From NCBI GenBank assembly GCA_039566865.1, contig CM076960.1, positions 2,604,001-2,668,000 of the forward strand: DNA of 64,000 nucleotides. Direction: 5' to 3'. The notes under the pieces are model-generated. The model was not told the origin of the DNA. It did no database searches and worked only from the letters and a program-made list of their open reading frames with translations. Below, in pieces: positions 48,901 through 60,900 of this stretch. The position numbers and the translations under genes were made by a program. This DNA is from Aurelia coerulea. Its lineage: Eukaryota; Cnidaria; Scyphozoa; Semaeostomeae; Ulmaridae. Within the stretch, counting starts at the first letter, position 1; each line of letters begins with the position of its first letter.

Positions 48901-51900
48901 TGAAGCCATTCAGTTAGAAAAATAGGTCATCGGATTTTACACCAACCTTCTTAAAGATTTGGAACTTATACTCTGTTGTTGAAATTTTGGATTAGATTTG
49001 TTTAATTGTCAACTGAAATTTATCTCTTCCAGTCCGCAGACTGTTGGTACTATTGTCCGCTTGGAAAGAGAAACAATTTCAATTCTCAACCAACATGGAA
49101 AGGTAAGCTCTCGTTTATAGAATGTTCAAGCGTTCGAATGTTCCAGCTTATCGTTGCTTTTTAAAAATTTTCCGAGTTTTTAAGTGCCCCTGCTCCCTTA
49201 TTTTATGCAATATTCATATGTTCATTTGCGATTATGGTTCTCATGGAGAAATATATATTTGCATTCCCAAGTTTTATTATGATTTTTTGTGGAAGAAATC
49301 GGGAGCCAATGCTTGGAACTTTTTAGTCCGTATTTCATCAATAGATTTTGGAAGAATAGAGCAATTTATTCTTTTGGGCAAATTCATTGAGGCAGCAAAG
49401 AACGGGTATTTGTTCCTTGATTGTTCGTTCTACCATGTGGGTCAAAAATAAATTGCTCCTGGAATGTGAAAGCTATGATATTGAAAATTGCCTCCTTCCG
49501 TTACCAATTTGTTCAATTAGATTTGGAAATCTACCTGGCTTTAATCGATCATTCCTTCCGTGACAGTGGGAGATTTTCTGCAGAAAGCCCCCTTCCAAAA
49601 CCTGCAAAAACGAATGAAAACAACGACCAAAATTTCGTCAGTGTTCCTTCCTATAACAATGGCATTTGGACGTAGGCATTTGGAAGTATTAGCACAGGTT
49701 ATCTTCTTGGGAGAATAGAATTATGCTGATGAGAAAGACTTGTTCATCCTCCAAAAAGGAAAACATACACTGAGGAAGTCATAACTATAAAGCAGAAATC
49801 ATGGGGAATTTGGTCGTGATTTTGGGCAACTTTTGAAGGGTTTTCGAGAAAACCTTCTCAGAATGATCCGGCAGGAAGAAAATGACCGATTTCAGCCAGG
49901 AAAATTCCTAAAATTGATTTAACATGTGGGGGATTCAGCAAAATGATAACAGATATTATTGCTGTGATGTGTTGGGGACAGTAGCCTTTCAAATGCCTTT
50001 TTGCGACCCACTTGGTATTACGATCAAAGTTACCGAGGCATGTGAAGGCTAGTCGAGAATGATTTCATTAATGAGTATAAAGTTTAAGTCTCTCCATTGC
50101 GTTGATAGGTTGTTCAAGTCAAACCGCAAGCAGTAAGCAAGAGAAAAGATAGAAATGCAATGGCTCTTGATTCAGAACAGGTATATTCCTCGAATCCTCT
50201 TTTCCCCGTCAACAAAAGACTCCTCTGGGGTGAGTGGCCGAGCAACTTGAACGGTTTCTGTCAGGTGACTGAAGTTAGCTCGGTCGAGTGAGGTCAAACT
50301 CCGGATGGGTGACCTCTCGGAGGCCTGACCTCGCAAGTAACCTCGCCTTCCTTCGAAAGGGACGTTAAATTGGGGGTCCCATAGTTGGATAAGGCATGCA
50401 TGGTGGGCCTAAATTAGCTTTCAATAGCTAGAGATCCTTTCAGCCCACTTAATATAAATGACTGAAAAAAAAACAAATGAAGAAGACCTTTGATCAAATT
50501 TTATGTCTTTCAAACTATGGAATTGTGAAAATGGTGGAAAAAGGTGAAAGAAGTATGCTATTGTCTTACAAACTCTGTCCTTGTTCAAACAATGTCAAAA
50601 TCAAGTACATTTTGAAAGAAATGGTTCTAACCTTGTATTAATATTTTTCCTACATTTGAATAAGGATTAATGGTGTTGTTTTATATATATGCAACACTGC
50701 TACCTTTCAACAAATGTAGAAAAAAATTTAATACATTTTCAGAACCCTCTCTTTCGAAGGTTTATAAGAAGATGTATCTGTTTTATCTTAAATCTACAGT
50801 CATTGATTTCATAAAGTCTTACTGAAAATGTGTAGTGATTTGAAAATGTTTGTTTTGATGAAATGATGAAGTACAAGTGCGCACAAGTATGGTTTTCTGC
50901 TGCCGAAATCTTTTGCTGTGCGTTCTTGTTAATTTTTGATGTATGTCATCATAATTAAGTTTTCACATAAATTTATCCCTATTCCATTGCAGAATTCCAT
51001 CCAAGTACGCGACATTGTGAAAGTGACTGACGGCCCAAAATCGGTATGTGCTGGAAAGTTATTGCAAATTATCCTTGGTCTTAATTTTGCATTAAACAGG
51101 GACCAATTTTCTCTTGAGACTACCACCAAATTAGCACAACGGATTATTATCTTTTTGATGAAGTGCCCAGTCGCAATGGTTTTCTTTACGCAATAATCTT
51201 GAGACTACCCAATATGACGATGTCGATTTATCTGCCCCTTAGCATGGTTGTTGTCTACAAGTATTTTGTTTATAAGAAACTAAGAATTAGGGCCAGTACT
51301 GAAAGTTTCTTGAGATTGTGAGATTCTCAGTGCTAAAAGTTTCTTACGAGTTTCTTAGAGGTTCCGTAACAATCTTCATGTTCACTACCTGTGCCCTCGT
51401 TGACATTTCAAAACAATATTTTTTGAAGCCTTTCCAATGTTTAGACATTACTCAGGTACCTTATGAGTAATTAGCCTGATAACCAGACCCGATTTCAAAG
51501 GAAATTTCTTTTGAAATTGGGTCTGGTTATCAAGCTAATAAGTAATATGATACAGGAAACAAGTGAAAGAAAAGTTAAAACTATTTTAAGGATTTCTTTT
51601 ATCAAAATAAATAGTTTCTCAAGTTATATTTTTCCAGTACTGGAGTTTCTTAATTTTTTGGCAATCTGAGAGTTGAGAGTTTCTTATGGGCAGTTTCTTA
51701 TTAAAAAATACGTGTACTCCTTTCAGTAACAGTTTGTTGACGTTAATTTATCTTTCTTGTAGGGAATGCAAGGAGAAATAAAGCATCTTTACAGAGGGTT
51801 TGCTTTCATATCATCAAAACTTGTCCTCGAAAATGGTGGAATATTTGTCTCAAAGACTAAAAATCTCGTTTTGGCAGGAGGAGGAAAGGTTAGTAGAGCA

Positions 51901-54900
51901 CAAGGAATAGACCTTTTAGCCATTGAAGGTGTTGTGGCGCAGTGATGTAATCCTCTGACTTTGCAGCCAGGACAGTCAGGCGGAGTGGGTTCGATACCCG
52001 GTAGGACCCCACCACTCGAGCGTCATGACAAGGGGTCGCGGACTCGATTTGGTCTGCTCTATTTCTGCGATCCCAGCGCTTGGCGCTGAAAACGCAACTT
52101 CACCTTCACCTTCACCATTCTACAGAACAGTCTGAATCGAGCGATATTTTTACTACACATATTGTAGAATTTTTGAATCTGCACAACAGTGATAGAGGCT
52201 CTAATACCACCCAAACGAACCTTTCGTAGATATATGCATACAAGTATCGCTTGATGAAGACTTTTTGTCGAATAGCTAAACGGTCTATTATCTTTTGTCT
52301 GAAGCTTTTTTAAATTGTGTTTCGAAGTCTTTTATTGTGAAGTGAACTCTTCCGTTTAATCCTGTGAATTTTGTTTCGATTTCTTTATCGAATCTGTCAA
52401 GAGGAAAAGCAGTGCAGTCTTCAAGAAAACCGTAGTTTGTGAAGTTCTATAACATGGTGGCAAGGAGAAATCTGTAGCTTTTGTGGTTTAGGATTTAGAA
52501 ATTTGATAATATCACACCCTCAATAGACCTTTTAGCTATTCTAAAACAACGTTCGAATCGAACGATCTACTGATACATTTTGATGAATTTTCGAATGTGT
52601 ACCATAGTGATAGAAGCTCTAATGCCACTCGATCGAACCTCGCGTATAGAATTGTATAAAAATAACGGTCGATCCAGGCTCTTTTGTAGAATAGCTAAAA
52701 GGTCTATTATAATAAATGCTGCCATTTTGAAACTAATCAAGATATCAAAGAATTTCCACGGCAGATCTAAAGCAAAGTAGCTACGCTAAATTCCTTTCAA
52801 GCACTTTAGTTCAAAGAAGGATGTAGAAAAATTTTACACCCACTTTTTTAAAGATTTGAGCCCTATGCCCTAGTAAACAGTTATGCTAAAGTGCCCAAAG
52901 TTCCTTCAAAGCCATTAAATCAAGTGGAAGATGCAATAAATATTTGAATAGTCTTTTTGAAAGAATTGACGCCTTTAATGTAAGATGTGAAATGATCTAC
53001 AAGGTGTTTCAGAAGAAACTCAGCCCAGCTGTAACTGAAAATTTAGAAAAATTGATAAGATTTTAGTAGATGAAATGTATACCGTCTGAAAGTGCAGCCT
53101 TCCTTCTTTCTAATGATAGGAAGTTTGGATGCATTAATTGAATTATTTGTAATTTAATTTATATTTTAGTGCATCTGACCAATTCTAAATGCTTCCATGC
53201 TGTAAGAGCAAAATCAACACATTTTTACCGTAAAAAGTCACAAAACAGATTTTATCAGAACATTTCAGGCCTAGAAGCACTTGAGGTGATGCCCTACAAT
53301 AGGTACAGCAAAATTTATTCCTATAGGATGCATTTATCAAGAATGATAAAATGAGCTCTCTCAAAGATGGGTTTTCGTCTGTGTAAATGTCCTGTCACTT
53401 TCTGGCATCTAGAATAGGCCATACTTACGAAAACGTCAATTAAGTGATGAATAATTCAACTAATACGCCCAACCTGGATATCATTAGAAAGAAGATAGAT
53501 TGTGCTTTCAGATGGCATGCATCAAAGTGATTCAAATACTATTATTTGCTCAAGAATCTCGAATAACGTGGAGTTGCGTTTTTTCTGAAACACCCTGAAG
53601 TAATTCCTTGATATTCTTTCGAGTAACCAGATCTTTAATATGACTTGGTTGTCTTTTTTGATTGTTCACAGGCTGCTACCAATTCCTTGGGTGGTCTGAG
53701 TGGAGGTTTTGCACCGATGTCTCCCAGAATATCAAGTCCTGCCAGAGATGGAGGAGGTTAGTTCAAAATCTTTCTTCCATGTGAATCTTTCTTCCATTGT
53801 GTAATTTGAGACAAACTTGCTACAATTTTTTTTAATTCGTGTGATAAAACAAAGATCTGATTAATTTTGATTTTGCCTTCTAGGAGGAGGGCCAGGTGCT
53901 AATCGTGGCAGAGGAGTCGGAGGCAGAGGTGGAGGAATGGGAGGAGGAGGGAGAGGACGTGGTTACAGAGACAATACCTTAATTGGACAGACAGTCAGGA
54001 TTGCTAAAGGACCTTATAAAGGTAAGAATATAGCTGTTTTTATCTTAAGTTAGAAAATTTTAATGGGTTTATTAGCACCATAGAGATGTCGAAGTTGCCT
54101 CCCTAAATAGAAACTATTGCTAAGTATTTTTAAGGGGAAGAAATAATTTGAAAAGCTTAGTAAACCCTAACTAAAACACGACTCCCAGGAAGATAAGTTC
54201 GGCAAAGCTCCTAGCCCCTAGCTCATTCAAAATTTGTAAAACCCCTATTGATTATCAAATCTTTTAAGTTTTGTATTTTGATTTGTACCCTGATGGGATA
54301 TCGCTTGAAAATATGAATTAATTGATTCTATAGATGAATAAATATGCATCTTTAACACTGGGAAAAACAGAACCGAGTATAGTACAAGTAGTTGTGCAAA
54401 AATTATATTGTACGAGAAATTGCCAGCCTTCGTATGAATTTTTGTGAAGAAGAGTATGTGAAAAGCATCTTTGTGTTAGTCCCATGTAGCCCAACATATG
54501 AATGCCATTTAGGCCCAGTTTAAACATCGTTTGTTTTTGCCGTGTCGAATTTAATAGATTTTGCTAAAAGCTGCTAAGTGTCAACTAAATTCGAAATAAA
54601 AACGATAGTTAAATCGCTTGCCGTTTTGAATAGATAAAACGGCAGGAGTTCACCAGCACTGTCGTATCAAACGGTAGAAAAACGACTTGATTTGAAAATC
54701 GTATTTCTGCAGCGCTTAATTTATCAATTCTAGGCCATGCTCCGCGGTTCCTACTTGTGATCAGCTACTGCGCTTGTGCATTTTGAAAAATGGACATTTT
54801 AACCATTTTAATTTCAATTCGACACGGCAAAAGAACGATTTTTAAATCAGATTTCTAGACACGGCAGATTTAATGCAATTCGATTCGACACGGCAAGATC

Positions 54901-57900
54901 GATATTTGAACCAAGCCTAAAATTTCAATGATGAATACCAGAAAACTGAGATTAGACAACAACATTGCTCAATTGAATCCTCTTTTCAACGAAAGTGTGA
55001 AGACGTCAGTAATTTGCTTCTTCAAGGACGTACCCTTATGTCTATCCTTGTGTCCAATGACGCCATGAAGTTGTCAAGCATTGAAACGAGACAGAGTTTC
55101 AGAGCAACATTGATATGGTTTCTTGTTTTTGTTTCCTTCTCAGGTTATATTGGTCTAAGGCGGAAGAGAGTGGAGGTGAAATATAGAGCTCTAAGAATTT
55201 GAATTTATAATATGTTCTAAGAGTGGTAACTTTAATAAACTTGGTGGATACCTATTGTTATATTATCGCAACAAATTCGCATTCTTTTTATTGGTAACCT
55301 TATTTACAAGTCATGGCAGAAAGATGAATAAACTAAACGTAAGCGAGAAGGCCTCGTGTATCACGATAAATGGAGGCCCTGCGGAAATCTCATCATGGCT
55401 AGATATCCTCGAAATTCGCTATGAGGAACATTTACAAAGAATCGATGGCTTCATTGTTAACAAGAAAACGGACCAAAATAACAAGACAACGCTTTCAATT
55501 TATGTGTGCTCGAAATCGAGGAAAAAGGCGGTGCTAACGATAGTGTTGTACAAAACAACCGGCACGATTGTCATACAAGGCCAAGCCTATTTGAAATGGA
55601 AGGATTGTGAGGCAGAACTATTATTACAGATACGAGAAGGCAAAAGAAACAAATATGACGAAATAGAAGTCTTCGCCAAAGTTTTAGATCCTTCCGTTGC
55701 AGAAATCGTAATAAACGATGATCCCAAGCTCGATTCCGAATGCTGTAACTCAACAGAAAACGCAGAAAACGTACCCGCAACGACCAGCGATGATAAAATT
55801 TCGCCCGACACGGAGAATATAAATCTTCTCATTGAAAGAATGGAGAGAATAGAGCGGGAAAATGCTGCACTCAAGTCAGCTATTTTAGAACTAAAGAACA
55901 ACGATGAAAAGCGAGGAGATCACATAAAAACCTTGCACCTTGAAAACGCATCTTTGAAAGAAAAATTAAGTATTTTCGTAGCAGAAAAGAAAACTTCGGA
56001 TGACCTACTTTTCAAAGAACGCGACACGCTAACAACGAAGATCCAACTTTTAGAGAAGAAATGTGATGAAAATCGGATCAAATTTAACAATCTAAGAAAT
56101 GACCATAACATTCTGAACGAGGAATACTTGTTATTCTTAGAAAAATATAACGACATGGCCATTTGCGAGCAAACCGGAGAAAAGCTTTCTAAAAAACAGT
56201 TGTGCAATATCCAGCAAGACGTCATCGTCGCCGTCGAAAAAACAGAAAAAATCGAAAAAGCCTTTCAATCTTTGACAAATAAAGTTAGTGATAAGATAAA
56301 TAATCTTAGTCAAATAATTAAAAGACGAGAGGCAGATGAATCATCGGAGACCCATACTCCGGAAATCATTGAACAAGAAATACGATTACCTGGCGTCAGT
56401 AATGACAGTACGCAACATGAGGCTAATGTTCCGCAAGCTGATAATGCAGTGACACATCCTCAGAATGCCTCGCATGCTGAGAATGCTCCTGTCAACGCAA
56501 GGAGAGAAGAAACGCATGAGCATCACGATCGACGTAGAAGTGGGGGAAATACCCAAAAATTAAATCTGGGCTCAAAAAAGACATTAATCGTTGGAGATTC
56601 AATAATAAAAGGTATCGACATCCAGCGATTCGATAAGACAGGGGATACCTTTATCAATACGATCCGTGGCGGGACCATCGAACAAATCGCCAATTTTATT
56701 TCTCGACTTAGGCCTGCAACACTAAACACAGTAGTATGCCATGTAGGAACGAATAACCTGCAAGAGTGCTCAACCACTGACATAGTTGCCCAACTAAAAA
56801 ACCTAGTCCAGCAAATAAAAGCAAAATTTCCCACAGCAAAAGTCGTTATCTCGAGCATCGTCGTGCGTGAATCAACAAATGGAACAAGATCCTTTGAATC
56901 GAAAATCAAAGCTGTAAACAAAGAACTTGAGACATTAGCGGGTCAACATCAGTTCAAATTGTTAACACATGATAACCTTAGCAACCCATCTTATCGTTAC
57001 GATGGACTACATTTAACTCATCGCGGCACGAGTGTTTTAGTAAGAAACATCCGTTCTAAAATCGCACTTCAAATCCAAGACATCCGACATTCTAGAGATA
57101 ACGAAGAAAACAGTTTTCAACATTTTCAGCAAGCGAACGCCACAACGGTTTACAGTGCAGAAAAAGAAGATAGTGCGAAGCCTGAAATGGGAGAATCCCC
57201 ACAGTTAGCTACAAATGGTGTCAAAAATCAGATGCCTATGCAGCAACAATTGCCACAAGGCCCATATGGACAACCAAATATTTTTGGTCTGCCAAATTTT
57301 TATGGACACCCAGCTTTCTATGGACAGCATAATCCCTTCATGCAACGAATGTTCATACCATTTGGACAACAACAACAACCAAACTTTCCAGCACAAAATT
57401 TCTTTCCTTATTAGTAACTACGGCAACGCATAACCTTAGGAGATCCACCAGCCTAAACTCATAGTGAACCTACATCATAATTGAGTATATGTTATCTAAT
57501 CTACCCTTTTATTCAATAACTAATCATGAACTAGATATTCTATTACAAACTTCTAAATCTAAACTAACTGATTTACTTAATAATCATAATTTGCAATCTT
57601 ACCTTGATCAATCAATAAATTCTATTGAAAATAATACTTATTATACCACTGAGACTCTAAACGAAATCAACGAAGTTAGTAAAACAGATTTATCTGTATT
57701 TCACCTAAACATTAGGAGCTTAAATAAACATGCAGACGAACTAACAAGCTTTCTTAGTCAAATCCGAGTAAACTTTGACTGCATATGTTTAACTGAAATC
57801 AACAAAGTAAATCTAAATTTGTACCATTCGCTTTTACCAGGATATATTTTCCATCCTGTCCCACCTCAACACGGAAATATCGGAGGCGTCGGCCTATATG

Positions 57901-60900
57901 TCAAGCAGCATATTAAACTAGATAAACTGAATTCTCTTGAACTAAATTGCAATGATCCATGTGAAAATCTTTGGGTCCAATTGACTAAGAACAACAAAGA
58001 CATTATCCTGGGAATAATATATCGACATCCAAATGGTAACATCGGTAGTTTCAATGAGGAACTCGAAAATACTCTGCAAACTGTGCAGACCCTAAAACAC
58101 GACAAATGTATCATAACTGGAGACATCAACATAGACCTTATCAAGTATGACCAACAAGGTAGGGGTAAGACAAAAGAATATCTTGATTTGATGCTTACGC
58201 ATGGATACCTCCCTGGAAACATTCTGCCCTCCAGAGTCACCGATCATACGGCGACACTAATTGATCATATGTTTATTAAAGAACGACATCAAAGCAACAG
58301 AGTGATCTCAGGTAACATATTTACTGATATTTCCGACCATTTCTCTACTTTTCTTTTTACTTTCCAAAATTCAGCTCGAAAATCATTAGAACATGCACGA
58401 AAAACTCGAATTTTCGGTCCTAAAAATACTGCAAAATTCGTAAACGTCATGCAAAATACAAACTGGGAAATTGTGTATGAAGAAAACGATACAAATAAGT
58501 GCACTCAAATTTTCCACGATGTCATTTTAAAAGCATATAACGACACATTCCCAATAAAAGTAGTTTCAAACAAACGGCTCAAAGATAAACCTTGGGTTTG
58601 TAATTCCCTTAAGAGATGCATTTCCAAAAAGAACAAGCTTTATTACAAATTTTTGAAAAAGAGAACTCCTGAAAATAAAAAGAAATATTCAATGTATCGC
58701 AACATCCTGTCGTCTTGTCTGCAAAAGTGTAAGAACAATTACTTCAAGGAACTTTTTGATAACAAATCTACCAGAATTACGAAGATGTGGTCTGTTTTGG
58801 GTACTATGCTAAATCCTAGGAAAAAGAAGCTAGGCAACTCCATCAGAAGCATTAACTTTGAAGGCAAAATTCACCATGATGACTTTAGTATTGCGAATTC
58901 CTTAAATAGACATTTTTGTACAATTGGAAACAAAATTGCAAGCAAGATACCAAAATCGCGCTGTGAATTTAAAGCCTTTCTAAAAAATCAAGTTCCAGAG
59001 ACATTCTTTTTGCGCATGGTAGAAGAAAACGAAGTGCTCCAAGAAATCCAGGCCTTGCAAATTAAAAAAAGTCCTGGACATGACGACATAAAGCCTTCGA
59101 TTATAAAAGCATCATACTCTTTCTTAGTAAAACCACTGACGTATATCTACAATCTCTCCTTCCATTCGGGAGTGGTGCCAGACATCTGGAAAATCGCCAA
59201 AGTCATTCCCATATTCAAATCTGGTGACCGATGTGATACAAATAATTACAGACCTATATCGCTTCTTTCATGTTTTGAAAAAATTATTGAACGTCTCCTT
59301 GCCAAAAGGTTAATTTCTTTTCTTCGAAAGCACAAAATACTGTATAAATTACAGTTTGGCTTCCGCGAGGGTCACTCGACAACACACGCACTCTTAGAAC
59401 TCTTAGAAAAGATCTATACCAACCTCGATAATGGTAAGATTTGTGTTGGCATTTTTCTGGATCTCTCCAAAGCCTTTGACACAATTGATCATTCTATCCT
59501 ACTAACGAAGCTCAAGCATTATGGTTTCAGGGGTAAAGTATACGAATGGTTCGCCAGCTATCTTAGCAACAGAAAACAATACACGTTTGCCAACGGAACA
59601 AACTCCTCATATGGCCTGATCCATAAAGGTGTACCGCAGGGGTCTGTCTTAGGGCCCATTCTCTTTACCCTGTACGTGAATGATATGCCAAATGCAACTA
59701 CACTGGAGCCGAGGCTCTTTGCTGATGACACAAATATCTTTAATTTTGGGGAAAACCTCCAAAATTTAACTCAACAGACTAATATAGAGCTAGAAAAGCT
59801 GAACGAATGGCTTAAAGCAAACAAGCTCAAAGTAAATACAGGGAAAACGAATTTCTGTCTATTCAATCCTAATAATAAAACAGAAGCACAAGATGCAATA
59901 ACAATCAAAATGGGCGACACCTTAAAACAGTGTGAAGAAATTAAATATCTTGGCATTAAATTGGATTCAAAATTGACTTGGAAAAACCACATCGAAAAGG
60001 TCAAACTTGAAACAATAAAATTTGCATCTATATTCTATAAACTTCGGTATATTGTCCCGAAACAGTGTTTAACAGTGCTATATAGTTCAATGGTCCTCTC
60101 TAAAATAGCTTATTCACTTGAAACATATGGATTAGCCGCGAAGAAATACCTAAACGAACTTCAAACGTTACAAAATAGGATACTACGAATCTTGTACTTT
60201 AAAGATCGCAGGTATCCGACTAACGCCTTGCATAAAGAGCTAAATTTTCTCAAAATAAATGACCTTTACGAACTAAAGATCCTAAAATTCATGCACAACA
60301 TATACCATAATGATAAAAACGTGCCAGACGTGTTTCAAAACTACTTCCGCACCAATGAAAGTAGGCACAACTACGCAACACGCCAAAGTAAACACTACGA
60401 GATCCCTAAAACACAAAGAAAATGGGGCGAAAAAATGATATTGAATAAAGGAGCCCGTTTATGGAATGACCTTCCATATAATCTTAAAAACATGATTCAA
60501 GTAAAAGCATTTTCAAAACAAATTAAACAAAGAATAATAAACAACTACTAACTTAACTTAGATTACGATTAGCAACATACCGCGACGAAACCAACAACTG
60601 TTATTCAAATACATACTTAGCCTCTCTGTTTAAATTTTGAAACAGCTACATGGTACTTGTACTTGTAGTTTTATTTTCTCTTTTTATTTAACGGTCCAGG
60701 CTTGATAAGCTATGCTTCTCCTGGGTCGTATAGAATACACATTTTTAATGAGAACTTTGTATTAGGGTGTATTTCTATGAATAAAATTGAATTGAATTGA
60801 ATTGAAAATTGAATTTCATTATCTGGAAGTTACGAAACTGTTTCATTTCGCTCCCACTTTTGCTCAACTTTGCCGAATGATTCGAGTTGATTTTCCACCG

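Larger units (their letters stand above)
55205..60810 (+). mobile_element. Full-length CR1/L2-like non-LTR retrotransposon (LINE)
   Basis: Two intact ORFs in the classical order (ORF1 55324-57414, ORF2 57489-60551) are followed by a 3' UTR with AATAAA (60780-60785) and a short (TTGAA)n tail at about 60787-60806. TTGAATTT near 55199 recurs after the tail at about 60804, a possible target duplication, but it overlaps the tail motif, so the 5' edge is uncertain by tens of bases. Intact frames imply a recent insertion. It lies between SPT5 exons 26 and 27 in the same orientation as the gene. Confidence 0.9.

Noticed and set aside
55014..55202. Separate 62-codon gene
   Set aside because: The frame overlaps the SPT5 exon 26 acceptor and its GYIG; the upstream part is intron. 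It is better explained as the damaged exon.
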